Notes under the pieces: model-generated
Told to the model about the DNA's origin: nothing
Databases searched by the model: none
What the model saw: the letters and a program-made list of their open reading frames with translations, nothing else
Virus record (IMG/VR): IMGVR_UViG_3300043172_000260
Coordinates: 1-29,037 of that record
Length of the DNA stretch: 29,037 nucleotides
Reading direction: 5' to 3' (one strand)
Source: a virus
Program-made: the position numbers and the translations under genes
In this document: positions 14,431-23,274 of the stretch, piece after piece
How positions within the stretch are numbered: position 1 is the stretch's first letter
How the letters are laid out: every line of letters begins with the position of its first letter

Positions 14431-15057
14431 ATGGACAATATGCCCTATAAGTCAGTCGACACGTTCAACTACACGGAGCTATCCGATTTCGACCGTTTGG
14501 TCATGCCGTGGGTTCCAGGTGTCCCCGCCCCGATCTATGTGCTCCAGCGGGAGGAAGTCCTCCGTGAGTTCTGCCGCCGTTCAGGTGCCTTGATTGGCCT
14601 GCTACCAGGGATTAAGATCTTTGATGGGCAGAGCAAGTACGCCCTCGAAGGGACCCCCGACCTGTTGGACGTCCTGACACTTAAGGGCTTATACTTCGCT
14701 GAAAACGAAACGCCAATCAAAGAGGAAGCCTACCTGATGGATCAGGACCGCACCTCGTTCACCCTTCAGAGTTCGTGGGATGGCTCCTACGCTGAAGACG
14801 TGTTGATCCCATTGGTCTCGCTCACCCCCTGTTTCGGATCGGAACGCATTGAGTCTGTATTCTTTGAACGCTGGGCCGACGGCATTGCCGCCGGGATTGT
14901 AGCCAGCCTGACGAGAATCCCCCGCAAGTCGTGGACCGACCCCAACGTGGCCGCAGGATATCAAGGCAAATACGAGAATGCGGTCGCCAACGCGAAGATC
15001 GCAGTCAGCCGCAATTTTAATAAGTACGCCATGCGAACTGTTATGTCATTCACTTAG
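14431..15057 (+). CDS. Head-tail connector/stopper-like structural protein
   Basis: A 208-residue protein starting directly after the adaptor gene with AGGAGT upstream. It has a pattern I recognise from a common phage structural family: VLQREEVLREFCRRSG near residue 40, a beta-rich middle, and a C-terminal LTRIPRKSWTDPNVAAGYQGKYENAVANAK helical region (two pieces, residues about 165-195). The family is found beside adaptor genes in podovirus and siphovirus-like genomes and is usually annotated as connector or virion structural protein. Its exact place in the neck is inferred. Confidence 0.68.
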   Translation: MDNMPYKSVDTFNYTELSDFDRLVMPWVPGVPAPIYVLQREEVLREFCRRSGALIGLLPGIKIFDGQSKYALEGTPDLLDVLTLKGLYFAENETPIKEEAYLMDQDRTSFTLQSSWDGSYAEDVLIPLVSLTPCFGSERIESVFFERWADGIAAGIVASLTRIPRKSWTDPNVAAGYQGKYENAVANAKIAVSRNFNKYAMRTVMSFT

Positions 15058-15066
15058 GAGAACTTC

Positions 15067-15540
15067 ATGGCTTGTCAACGCCCCAGTCCGATTATCACTT
15101 TTGAGAGAGATGTTCCGAACATCTCTTTCTTGGTGACGGAAGGCGGGGAACCCATGCGTCTCTTTAATTACATCCCCGAGCTCCATGTACTTGATCAAGG
15201 GGGAAATAGAGTTGCGCAGTTTGGGATGGAGTCACTTAATATAGGGGAGCTCGTATTAACGGAGCTCGGTCAGGGCGACCTGGAGGAGTTCTACGCCGAA
15301 GTTTTTAAACTAACCACAGACAGTGGGTATACGGCTCAGATCTACCTGAACGCCCTGCCCTTTGCCTCAGAGGAGATAGGACTCAATGACATCGTCGACC
15401 CGTACTGGAACGAATATATCCCTCCAATGGACCCCTCTCACACTCCGGGTTGGTTCTCAGGAGAAACCAAGCAGGATCAAACGATTCCTACGGAAATTCC
15501 GTGGGCTGTTCGCGAAGCTTTTAAACTACGAGGATCATAA
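15067..15540 (+). CDS. BppU-like small tail/fibre protein
   Basis: A 157-residue protein with TAGGAGA before its ATG. Its first 105 residues align by eye with the first 115 of the next gene: both have a polar N-terminal strand region, a VAQFG/VAKFG motif, and YTAQIYLN/YTAQVFLN at the end of the module. The pattern resembles BppU-type N-terminal beta-sandwich domains of baseplate/upper-fibre proteins. The remaining 50 residues are a Pro/Trp-rich tail. It is likely a paralogue or truncated partner of the following protein. Function as a fibre-attachment protein is inferred. Confidence 0.6.
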   Translation: MACQRPSPIITFERDVPNISFLVTEGGEPMRLFNYIPELHVLDQGGNRVAQFGMESLNIGELVLTELGQGDLEEFYAEVFKLTTDSGYTAQIYLNALPFASEEIGLNDIVDPYWNEYIPPMDPSHTPGWFSGETKQDQTIPTEIPWAVREAFKLRGS

Positions 15541-15541
15541 A

Positions 15542-17017
15542 ATGGCCAGACTCAACACACCCCCAGTAACGGTCGTCCAAGGGGACGATGCTCCTGACAT
15601 CATAATCACGGTCCAACAGGACTCCAACGAGACGCCGTACATCCTCACGGAAATGGAGGCTACCGTAGTCCTCGTCGATTTGGCGGACCCTACCCAGTAC
15701 GTCGCGAAGTTCGGAGCGGCGATCGAAGATGCGAACGCAGGTAAGATCCGCATTTCGTGGGTGAAAGACCCAACCACTTCGACGTCCTATCTTGATGACG
15801 TAATCCCCGGTAAGCGGTACACGGCCCAAGTGTTCCTCAACCGCATCAACATCCCGGCGAGCTACATTGACGTCGAGGGGTACTCTGACTATTTCAATGG
15901 GCGGTACTTATACACAGGGCGGACTCAAGACACTTCTCCTGTCTATAAGCACGAGACTCAGGAGCTCTTCCTTTCCCGCTCGCTCTACGACGGTAATGGG
16001 AACCCTAACGAGTATGCGTGGCTGGTGACCAGCCTGCGTGAGGCTCCGTGGAGCGAAGTGAAGTCCCAAGGTAAAGCGGTGCTCGACTCCCCCGACCTAG
16101 ACATCATCCCCCTGTGGAACTATAAGCAGATCCTCGACGCCGAGACTGCGCCGGACTTCATCTTGAATCCTGTAGTGTCCACCGACTACGACATCTCTGA
16201 TGAAGTCCGACTGACCCTCCAAGGGTCCGGAATCCCGGAGATCTCTGACGGAACCCTGATTCTCCCCCGCGTTGACCCGGACGGAGGCGAACAGCAGTTG
16301 AAGAAGTACGAATTGATAGTTTCCGGAGTGACGTATCTCCTACAGTATCGATCGTCGTTCGGCGACTACACGTGGCAGTTCAACATAGACGACATACCGA
16401 GCGCTTCGCTCGTATATGTGGTAAAATCGTTCGAAGCTGAGAAGGTTCCAGTGTTCGATGACGAATTTCTAGTTTTTCAGGATGGGTATGTCGGAACTGC
16501 GCCGACGATCTTGAACGGACCTCCTTTGTTCGAGACGAGTGGGGACTTTGTCATCACCCCCGACGAAAAGACGGTGGTGACCGAGATAACTGCAAACGTG
16601 GTGGCGGAATACGGCCCACGCGCTGTATATCTTGAATATTTCGACGAGTACAACGGCCACGATCGGTTCAAAGGGGCTGAGGGCGTGTCCACTTTCACCC
16701 TTGAATACCAACCCGACGTTTGGTTAGGCGATCCGGGGTGGATGTGGAGAGTAAGCAACCCCGGCGGGAACATCAACCTAAACTACAACCTCCGCGACGA
16801 GGAGGACCCCCCTAAAACAGGGTGGCTCCCGGCGACCGGAGTAGGTACGGTCACTTTCCAATATGACAAGCTCCTTGAGCAGGACTTCACCATCGTAAAC
16901 ATTGCGGATGCGGCGGCAGATATTGAGGACCGAGGGACGCAGACCGTCCTGACGCAGATCCCCCTGATCGTTAAAACAGCCTACCGACTGGCTGAGGCGG
17001 CTGAGGTTACTGTATGA
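15542..17017 (+). CDS. BppU-like tail/fibre attachment protein, large
   Basis: A 491-residue protein. A frame from 15386 would be longer, but it runs over the preceding gene. GAGGA seven bases before the ATG at 15542 marks the true start. Residues 1-115 are the BppU-like beta module shared with the upstream gene (IIITVQQDSN, YVAKFGAAIED, YTAQVFLNRI). The remaining 370 residues are beta-rich, with Pro/Tyr/Asp-rich linkers and no enzyme motif. It ends in an ATGA overlap with the next gene. A role in tail appendage assembly fits the module and the neighbours; adhesion cannot be excluded. Confidence 0.62.
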   Translation: MARLNTPPVTVVQGDDAPDIIITVQQDSNETPYILTEMEATVVLVDLADPTQYVAKFGAAIEDANAGKIRISWVKDPTTSTSYLDDVIPGKRYTAQVFLNRINIPASYIDVEGYSDYFNGRYLYTGRTQDTSPVYKHETQELFLSRSLYDGNGNPNEYAWLVTSLREAPWSEVKSQGKAVLDSPDLDIIPLWNYKQILDAETAPDFILNPVVSTDYDISDEVRLTLQGSGIPEISDGTLILPRVDPDGGEQQLKKYELIVSGVTYLLQYRSSFGDYTWQFNIDDIPSASLVYVVKSFEAEKVPVFDDEFLVFQDGYVGTAPTILNGPPLFETSGDFVITPDEKTVVTEITANVVAEYGPRAVYLEYFDEYNGHDRFKGAEGVSTFTLEYQPDVWLGDPGWMWRVSNPGGNINLNYNLRDEEDPPKTGWLPATGVGTVTFQYDKLLEQDFTIVNIADAAADIEDRGTQTVLTQIPLIVKTAYRLAEAAEVTV

Positions 17018-17316
17018 GAATAGACCCGACAACGACCACATCAGGAGGCCCGATCATTGTGATCGAGCTGGAGGACGCGGATCTTGCGCTTGCGCTTGAT
17101 CCTGCGCCCCCTGTTTTGGCGGCGTCGGTGGTCCCGACCACGCTTTCAATCAGTCATATGTTTGTGGCCACGTTCAGCCCTGACTTTCCGAGCTTCCCTA
17201 ACCCTGACCCTGATCCCGAACCAGACCCAACCACATTTTTCGGAGTACCTTCAATGACCCTAGGTTTTGGCGGAGCTCCTCCTTACATCTCAGCATACCC
17301 AATAGGGGGAATATAA
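17014..17316 (+). CDS. Small Pro/Asp-rich protein of unknown function
   Basis: A 100-residue protein starting in an ATGA overlap with the previous gene. It holds a run of NPDPDPEPDP near residues 63-73 and a Gly-rich end (GFGGAPPYISAYPIGGI). No membrane segment or enzyme motif is visible. It may be a flexible linker or chaperone for the adjacent fibre proteins, but this is only suggested by position. Followed one base later by the fibre-shaft gene. Confidence 0.5.
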   Translation: MRIDPTTTTSGGPIIVIELEDADLALALDPAPPVLAASVVPTTLSISHMFVATFSPDFPSFPNPDPDPEPDPTTFFGVPSMTLGFGGAPPYISAYPIGGI

Positions 17317-17317
17317 A

Positions 17318-18055
17318 ATGGCCACAATCCTAGATCTAAAAGTAGCACAGTTCTTCCGCACCACTCTCACGACCTCTATCTCAGCGGGCACAGGCACCAC
17401 AGAGATTCAAGTGGCCAGCGTCGATGGGTTCCCCCTACCTACCGGGAGTGAGTATTTCTACCTCACGCTGGTTGACGGGGACACCGCCGAGACCGTTAAG
17501 ATCGAGAGCGTAAACCCGGGAACGAACACCCTTACCACCTTTGCAGGCGATGTGGTGGAACTCGGCTTTGAAAAAGGAGTCACCCGTGCGGAACTCTGGT
17601 TCACCGCCGAAGCGTTTGACGACATTCAGCAGGCCATTGAAGCGATTGACGGCGGGGGCGGTGGCGGAATCCCTCCCGATGAGAACTCCATCACCAACGA
17701 CGGGGGTGTCCTCAAAGTCAAACCATGGGGCGGAGATCCTTTGGCCGGAATCCAATCCACCCACATCCAGGATGCCGCCATCGGTAACCTTAAGATCGCG
17801 GCCAACGCGGTCCACGAGATTCAGATCCAGAACGCCGCTGTGACGAATCAGAAGATTGCCGCCGTTGACGCAGGGAAGATCACCACCGGAGATATCGCAA
17901 GGCTCCGCATGACTTCCGGCACAGGGTTAGGGCGCTCAAGCGTTTCGACCACCTCTGCGGCGCTTAGCTTTCTCCACATTGCGTACTCTGTGGTCGGAGG
18001 AGCCCCCACCGGGGGAGTAGACGGGGACATTGCCATTGAGTGGGAGGACTTATAA
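17318..18055 (+). CDS. Fibre-shaft-like protein
   Basis: A 245-residue protein. Residues 1-105 form a beta-rich module (ISAGTGTTEIQVASVDGFP), followed by a poly-Gly linker. A shaft-like series follows at about residues 145-195, with repeated Ala/Ile/Asn units (IQDAAIGNLKIAANAV, IQNAAVTNQKIAAVDAGKI), as in trimeric phage fibres. The last 50 residues are beta-rich. The pattern resembles short tail fibres and side fibres of many phages. It immediately precedes the GTG-start adhesin gene and may present it, as a shaft does a tip; that relation is inferred. Confidence 0.66.
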   Translation: MATILDLKVAQFFRTTLTTSISAGTGTTEIQVASVDGFPLPTGSEYFYLTLVDGDTAETVKIESVNPGTNTLTTFAGDVVELGFEKGVTRAELWFTAEAFDDIQQAIEAIDGGGGGGIPPDENSITNDGGVLKVKPWGGDPLAGIQSTHIQDAAIGNLKIAANAVHEIQIQNAAVTNQKIAAVDAGKITTGDIARLRMTSGTGLGRSSVSTTSAALSFLHIAYSVVGGAPTGGVDGDIAIEWEDL

Positions 18056-19804
18056 GTGGGAAAAGCACTCTCAATTAAAGAGCCCGGATGGCTGTACTCT
18101 AAGATAGCTGGCTCGTGGAAACGCGCCAAGAACATCTATATAAATGACGGAACCGGAGTTCAGGTCCCACAGAAGGACCAATTGACCGCAAGTGTTGACG
18201 CCCGACTAGGTGTTGGGAGCACGCTCGCTGTGGAGGGTCAGCTCTATTCCGCAAAGACTGACGGCGTTGCCTACACCCGCAACGTTGACTTCTGGGCCGC
18301 CGACGTCGACATCAGTTGTGTCTCCGTGTGGAACAACCGCTCCCCGTCGATCCGTCGTCTGACCGCTATCACTCCTCGGCACGCCGTAGGTGCGGAGCAT
18401 TATAACGACGGGTATTGGGACTATGCTATCGGGGACGTTTATGGGTTCCTCGGTATGGACAACACCTACCACACTGTTACGATTGAGGGGCTCATCCACA
18501 ACACTAACCATTCTCAAGACATGACGATCGCAGTGTTTGATTCCGACCTACCTACGAATATCACCCCTGTTAAAGTCCTCCCTGAGAACTGGGGCGACTA
18601 TATTGATAGGTTTAACGACCAGCTCCCGGATAGCGCTTATACAATCCCCGCCTTAACCCTCAACAAAAATTTCGAAGGCATCGTCCCGATCTGGAATTAC
18701 TACGTCGATGTCCCTGAAGCGGTGTATGAAAGGATGGCCTACGTTGAAGGTCAATTCTACACCAACCCGGAATACAGTGCGATGTACCGCCGACCCTCTT
18801 CAGGAGACTCAGGCAACCCTCAGTTCTTTATCTCCGAAGGCAAACCCCTATTGCTTTCACACTGGACAGGCCCCACTGCTGGCCCTGCTTATGTTGGGTA
18901 CGTTGACGAAGTCAATGCGGCCATCGTAACCCTAGACGGAGCGATTCAGACCGGGTATACGATAGAAGAGGGAAGCTTCCCCGATGACGGAGGTTGGAAG
19001 AAGGTTAACCGAATCCACATCAAGGACGATGCAACGTGGCGTTCTATCTCGTGGGACCTACCCCAATACAGTGTCACCATCACAGACACAGAACCCGACC
19101 TTGATTTATTCACCTATCTCGGCTCGCCTGATTTCCCTGTGCACATCATTTTAACCGTCTCCACCGGAGCCACCCTTTACAGCACGGACCCAACGAACGG
19201 GGCGTGCTTCGCTTCAGGCCCGTTCGCCGCAGGCACCTACCTGGAAGTCATCAACCGTGGTGAGATCTACGGAAGCCATGGAGCAGGTGGCCAAGGGGGC
19301 CAAGGAGCTTTGGTGTTCCAGCAAGGAAACCCCGGAGCCCGTGGCGGAACGGCTCTAGACATCTCGCAGATTGGACCCACTGAAATCGACAACACGAACG
19401 GCCTCCTCTTCGGGGGTGGTGGCGGTGGTGGCGGAGGTAGTGGAACGGACGGTCCGGCGGCAGGTGGCGGAGGCGGCGGAAATCCCGGAGGGCCCGCAGG
19501 GAACCTACCGGGCGGCGGCGAGGCCGGAGCTCAGGGCACAACTGCATTTTACACGACTGCGGCTGGAGGCGCTGGGGGGGTTACTACAGACCCACCCTAC
19601 CCGGACGTCACCATCGCAGGTACTGGAGGGACAGCCGAAGTTGGAGAGATCGGAGGGCTAGGAGGTTTTGCATTCCCCTTCGGCTCTGGGCTAAACCCCG
19701 GGGAGGGGGGAGCCGTCGGCCCCTCCATCGAGTTCGGAGTTTTCGAATGGGACATTACGGCAGGCGACACCGCCTCCAAAGTCAAAGGACCTAAAGAATC
19801 ATGA
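18056..19804 (+). CDS. Polyglycine-tipped adhesin with trypsin-like serine protease domain
   Basis: A 582-residue protein with a GTG start; GGAGG lies about eight bases upstream, inside the previous gene's end. Residues 10-35 (SKIAGSWKRAKNIYINDGTG) are a fibre-type attachment motif, repeated in weaker form near 312-332. Residues about 60-290 carry a chymotrypsin/trypsin-type triad in order: His109 in TPRHAV, Asp155 in QDMTIAVFD, Ser252 in SSGDSGNP, then LLLSHW. Spacings of 46 and 97 match trypsin's 45 and 93. Residues about 340-560 hold a beta region and long glycine-rich stretches, as in gp38-like adhesin tips. Likely a receptor-binding or maturing adhesin; protease activity is inferred, not shown. 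Confidence 0.75.
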   Translation: MGKALSIKEPGWLYSKIAGSWKRAKNIYINDGTGVQVPQKDQLTASVDARLGVGSTLAVEGQLYSAKTDGVAYTRNVDFWAADVDISCVSVWNNRSPSIRRLTAITPRHAVGAEHYNDGYWDYAIGDVYGFLGMDNTYHTVTIEGLIHNTNHSQDMTIAVFDSDLPTNITPVKVLPENWGDYIDRFNDQLPDSAYTIPALTLNKNFEGIVPIWNYYVDVPEAVYERMAYVEGQFYTNPEYSAMYRRPSSGDSGNPQFFISEGKPLLLSHWTGPTAGPAYVGYVDEVNAAIVTLDGAIQTGYTIEEGSFPDDGGWKKVNRIHIKDDATWRSISWDLPQYSVTITDTEPDLDLFTYLGSPDFPVHIILTVSTGATLYSTDPTNGACFASGPFAAGTYLEVINRGEIYGSHGAGGQGGQGALVFQQGNPGARGGTALDISQIGPTEIDNTNGLLFGGGGGGGGGSGTDGPAAGGGGGGNPGGPAGNLPGGGEAGAQGTTAFYTTAAGGAGGVTTDPPYPDVTIAGTGGTAEVGEIGGLGGFAFPFGSGLNPGEGGAVGPSIEFGVFEWDITAGDTASKVKGPKES

Positions 19805-21900
19805 AACTAAGCTATCAGCAGTTTTCAGGAATGCGCCCAGCCGTTGACCCTCGGGTATTGGCCAGTGGCGAAGCCCTCGATGCGGAAGATTGTGATCTTC
19901 GGTATCAAACCGCTCAACCGTTCCTTGCCCCTGACCCCTCCACCTTGACGGGGATTCGGCATGAACCGCTGGGCTATCTAGCCGCCGGACTCCTTGACAA
20001 CGCCGGGACTCCGATTAACCATTTGCATGATATCACCCACTACGAAGACGGTGGCGTTCCTAAAGGCGTGTACGATGTAAACGAACGGGGGACGTGTATC
20101 GCCCCTTCCGTCGTTGCGCGAGACGCTCACCAACGTGTCTATTTCAGTCGGCCCGAGGGTGGGGTATACGATCGAGGACGTACTGACGGTTCGGGAGCCT
20201 TCGAAGAGCGCACCGTAGGCGTCCCCGCCCCGGTTGATCCCGACTTGATTCAAGCCCCTACTGTATCCCCTCGCGATGACTCCGAAGCGCAGAGCGGGTT
20301 CAACATGACGTGGTTCTACTACATTGAGGAAATCCTCGCGCCGAACACTATCAGCGAGCAGGGGGGCCTATCTCAAAACAACATGGTCCTTGAGACGATC
20401 AACGACCTGTTTGATAACGCGACGTTCCGGTATACCTATGACGTGCCTATCACCACGCTTGGGCATCCGTTCTTCGGGTACGACGACACGGTCTACCACT
20501 TCATCATGTATGCCGAGATGACCTCACTCAACGGAAGATTCCTCGGTACCGTGTATCCGAGCCCCAGTATCCGGCAGGAAGACACCGACGCCTTTGTCGG
20601 AGGAACCCGAGCTGTGGCTACCATGGGTCTTAACGAGGATGCCACCCCCGACGATTTATATTTTTGTGATGTTTTATTCAACCCCGCCGGGGATGAGTAT
20701 TCCTATTACCGCTCTTATTTGTTCACATACGTCACCGACCGTGGCGAAGAGTCAGGCCCCTCAGCCTCCACCGATCCGTTCTCCGTCCTCCCGTCCCAGA
20801 AGGTGGACTTGAAGATCGACATTGCGAACGCTCCGGATAACGCGGAGTTGGTGCGGATCTACCGTACCGAGACCACCGAGGGAGGGACCTCCTTCTTCTT
20901 CGTCGCTGATGTGACGATCGTTTCGAGTCAAGTGGTCTACGAAGACCTGCTCCTTTCCGTGGACCTTCCCGGAGACACACTCCAGACGCTTAACTGGGAC
21001 GCGCCTCCCGATGACCTCAAAGGGCTGGTGCTGTCCACTAAAGGATTCTACGCAGGCTACGTCGGGAACAAGCTGATGCTCTCTGAGCCCTTCGTGGCTT
21101 ATGCATGGCCTACGGACTTCGCCATCGACTTCACGGGAGACATCACCCACATCTCAAGGTATGGGGATAACCTCGCCGTGTTCACTGACCGTGAGATTGC
21201 CTTGATTGTCGGCAACACCCCGCTTGAAGTGCGGAAAATTAAGGTCGAAGGGTTTGAAAACCTGACCTCGATCTTCTCCACGACCGAGATGGACGGGCTG
21301 TTATACTTCGCCTGCACCACGGGGATCGCTGTAATTTCCGGATCAAACGTAGCCATCGTAACCGACGAACTGCTCTCCGAGCGGTTCTGGAGAGACAGCA
21401 TCAACTCGTCTCAAGTTCGCTTGGCCTCCCTTGATAACACAATCTACATGCTGTCCGACCCGGATGATCAGGTCTGGCGGATAGGGCTTCAGGAAGACGG
21501 GGGCGGTTTGGTCAAACTTTCCGACGCCAACATTCGGGATCTCTACTCCTCGTCCTACTACCTCGGTGTGATCATGCTCCCGAGTTCAGAATCAGACTTC
21601 TACGTGTTCAACATCGGAGCCGACGTTCCGCGAACCGTCCGTTGGAGAGGACGGGTTGAGGTCGCTCAGGTCCCGATGTCTATTATCACCGTTCGGGTGC
21701 TGGCGGATGAGTACCCGGTCACCCTCAGAATCTTCGAGGGTGAAGACTTAAACCCTGTACCTAACGGGGAAATTGTGTTAAGCAGTGATAAGATTCGGAA
21801 GCTTCCCGTATACCGCAGAGGTCGCGAGTGGAGTTTTGAAGTGGAAGGGGACACCAACATTGTCGGATTGGAACTCGGAACCAGCGGGAGGGTCAGATGA
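19801..21900 (+). CDS. Tail nozzle/hub-like protein
   Basis: A 699-residue protein that overlaps the adhesin gene by ATGA and has AAGGA upstream. Its middle contains a pattern I know from a widespread phage tail family: a LSTKGFYAGYVGNKLMLSEP region near residue 409, followed by AYAWPTDFAIDF and a DNLAVFTDREIALIVG strand. Such proteins are thought to form the beta-propeller-like nozzle or hub of short tails (gp12/gp10-like). An Fn3/IgG-like region lies near residues 300-395 (YLFTYVTDRGEESGPSAS). The position downstream of the adaptor genes and upstream of ejection proteins agrees. Exact counterpart is inferred. Confidence 0.7.
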   Translation: MKLSYQQFSGMRPAVDPRVLASGEALDAEDCDLRYQTAQPFLAPDPSTLTGIRHEPLGYLAAGLLDNAGTPINHLHDITHYEDGGVPKGVYDVNERGTCIAPSVVARDAHQRVYFSRPEGGVYDRGRTDGSGAFEERTVGVPAPVDPDLIQAPTVSPRDDSEAQSGFNMTWFYYIEEILAPNTISEQGGLSQNNMVLETINDLFDNATFRYTYDVPITTLGHPFFGYDDTVYHFIMYAEMTSLNGRFLGTVYPSPSIRQEDTDAFVGGTRAVATMGLNEDATPDDLYFCDVLFNPAGDEYSYYRSYLFTYVTDRGEESGPSASTDPFSVLPSQKVDLKIDIANAPDNAELVRIYRTETTEGGTSFFFVADVTIVSSQVVYEDLLLSVDLPGDTLQTLNWDAPPDDLKGLVLSTKGFYAGYVGNKLMLSEPFVAYAWPTDFAIDFTGDITHISRYGDNLAVFTDREIALIVGNTPLEVRKIKVEGFENLTSIFSTTEMDGLLYFACTTGIAVISGSNVAIVTDELLSERFWRDSINSSQVRLASLDNTIYMLSDPDDQVWRIGLQEDGGGLVKLSDANIRDLYSSSYYLGVIMLPSSESDFYVFNIGADVPRTVRWRGRVEVAQVPMSIITVRVLADEYPVTLRIFEGEDLNPVPNGEIVLSSDKIRKLPVYRRGREWSFEVEGDTNIVGLELGTSGRVR

Positions 21901-22136
21901 CTTTAAGGGAAGCACGCAGGGGGCCTAAGCCCATAGCCAGAACCGCTGAGGACCTTAACTCCGACGTGGACGTTCTCCAACGTCGCGTGGGTGAAGCTAC
22001 AGAAAGTGCCGCCACCGTTGGGGATCTGAGCAGAGCGGGGATCATCACACAAACATCAGACGGATCATATACCGCCAACCGCAACGCCATTGCCGGCACG
22101 CAAGGGCTGTATGAATTTCTAAAGGACTTTAACTAA
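21897..22136 (+). CDS. Small coiled-coil protein of unknown function
   Basis: A 79-residue protein with an ATGA overlap to the nozzle gene, preceded by GGGAGGGT. It starts with a basic stretch, continues with an SDVDVLQRRVGEATESAA helix, and ends in a GLYEFLKDF segment. It is followed by a TAATG overlap into the first GNAT-like gene. I do not recognise a family. Tight coupling on both sides suggests a virion-assembly function. Confidence 0.6.
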   Translation: MTLREARRGPKPIARTAEDLNSDVDVLQRRVGEATESAATVGDLSRAGIITQTSDGSYTANRNAIAGTQGLYEFLKDFN

Positions 22137-22561
22137 TGAGAGTACGACTCTGGGATCGCAACGTTGATTATGAAACCATTCTCGGGTGGTGGGAAGGGCA
22201 TAAGTGCTCTGATGATTATGTCATCCCCACTCACCGCCTCCCGCCCTCGGGCTGGATGGTAGAGGATGATGATGGAACCCCGCTGTGTATCACATGGCTC
22301 TACTATTTTCAGCATACGTCGGGGGCCTTGCTCGGGAACATCGTCTCCAACCCCGCCGCCGCTCCGAAGTTACGAGCGGCGTCCTTGGACATGCTCCTGC
22401 TCAGAGTCACGACAGAAGCGGATAAGAACAACGCTGAAGTGATCCTCGGGATCACCTCCCGCGAAGGGATCGCCCGTAAAGCTTTGAAACATGGTTTCAA
22501 GAAATCGACAGAGCATAGTGTGGAATTTCAACGCGAGCGAGGTGGAGTATGTGGAAAGTAA
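22136..22561 (+). CDS. GNAT-like acetyltransferase-fold protein 1
   Basis: A 141-residue protein with WWEGH near the start, a DDDGTP turn, a WLYYF strand, LLGNIVSNP, a helical RAASLDMLLLRVTTEA region and a KHGFKKS end. These are features of the small GNAT-fold proteins common in phage tail/ejection regions. The canonical acetyl-CoA (R/Q)xxGxG/A loop is not clear, so catalytic activity is uncertain. It is paralogous to the gene at 23275 and overlaps the next gene by 13 bases. The substrate, if any, is unknown. Confidence 0.65.
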   Translation: MRVRLWDRNVDYETILGWWEGHKCSDDYVIPTHRLPPSGWMVEDDDGTPLCITWLYYFQHTSGALLGNIVSNPAAAPKLRAASLDMLLLRVTTEADKNNAEVILGITSREGIARKALKHGFKKSTEHSVEFQRERGGVCGK

Positions 22562-23271
22562 TCACCGTCCGATACAAAGGCGGATCTACTAAGAATGAGA
22601 AGCGCCAGGAGGAGACCCTCTTACAACAGGAACTCCTGCAGGCTCAACTCTCTGACATTGATCAGGAGTTTTATAATTTACGTAGGGATAACCGGACCCA
22701 GTATGATGAAACCTTCCGGCCCCTTGAGGAGTCCCTTCTTAGCCGAGCACGTCAGCCCGCCCGGGAAGCGACGTCCGCCACGGCCCGAGCGACGGAGTAC
22801 GACGCATCGGTTGAAGCGTCTCGCGGATCGACGTCTCGACGAGAGGGCCGCTACGGTATCTCTGGGGGCCCGACCGATGATATTGAAGATGACTACATCC
22901 GGTCCATCGCTTTGACGGCAGTGGGGAACGTCGGGAAGGAATCTGCGATTGAGACCAGAAATATGCTCACGCAGGGCGCTATCGGAATAGGCACGAGCGT
23001 TAATCAGGACATCGGAACCTCCTTCAACCGCTCTTTACAGGGGATCAGCGAAGGGCTGGGACATGCGGATGCCGCTTTCGCCAACTACTCCAACGCTCAA
23101 CAACACGATAACAACGCATACCTCGCAGGACAGCAGGGAATAGGAGCGTTGATTAATGCAGGCACTTCAGTCGCAGGGATGGGGATCAGCAATTATCAAA
23201 GCGCTCAACGCACCGCCGCCCTCGCAGGCACGACTACCGACCTCCCATGGACTGCCGCATTTACGGGGTAA
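22549..23271 (+). CDS. Internal virion (DNA ejection) protein A
   Basis: A 240-residue protein. Residues about 15-85 are highly charged and helical (EKRQEETLLQQELLQAQLSD; FRPLEESLLSRARQPAREATS). A central RYGISGGPTDDIEDDYI motif and a small-residue-rich C-terminal half (GAIGIGTSV, GALINAGTSVAGMGI) follow. This layout is typical of podovirus internal virion proteins that leave the capsid with DNA. It overlaps the first GNAT-like gene and is followed by the second, an arrangement I have seen in other podovirus-like genomes. Assigned from composition and order. Confidence 0.68.
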   Translation: MWKVITVRYKGGSTKNEKRQEETLLQQELLQAQLSDIDQEFYNLRRDNRTQYDETFRPLEESLLSRARQPAREATSATARATEYDASVEASRGSTSRREGRYGISGGPTDDIEDDYIRSIALTAVGNVGKESAIETRNMLTQGAIGIGTSVNQDIGTSFNRSLQGISEGLGHADAAFANYSNAQQHDNNAYLAGQQGIGALINAGTSVAGMGISNYQSAQRTAALAGTTTDLPWTAAFTG

Positions 23272-23274
23272 ACT

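Noticed and set aside
15386-15541. N-terminal extension of the BppU-like gene by 52 codons
   Set aside because: It would overlap most of the end of the previous gene in another frame, is basic and unlike the rest, and a proper Shine-Dalgarno serves 15542.
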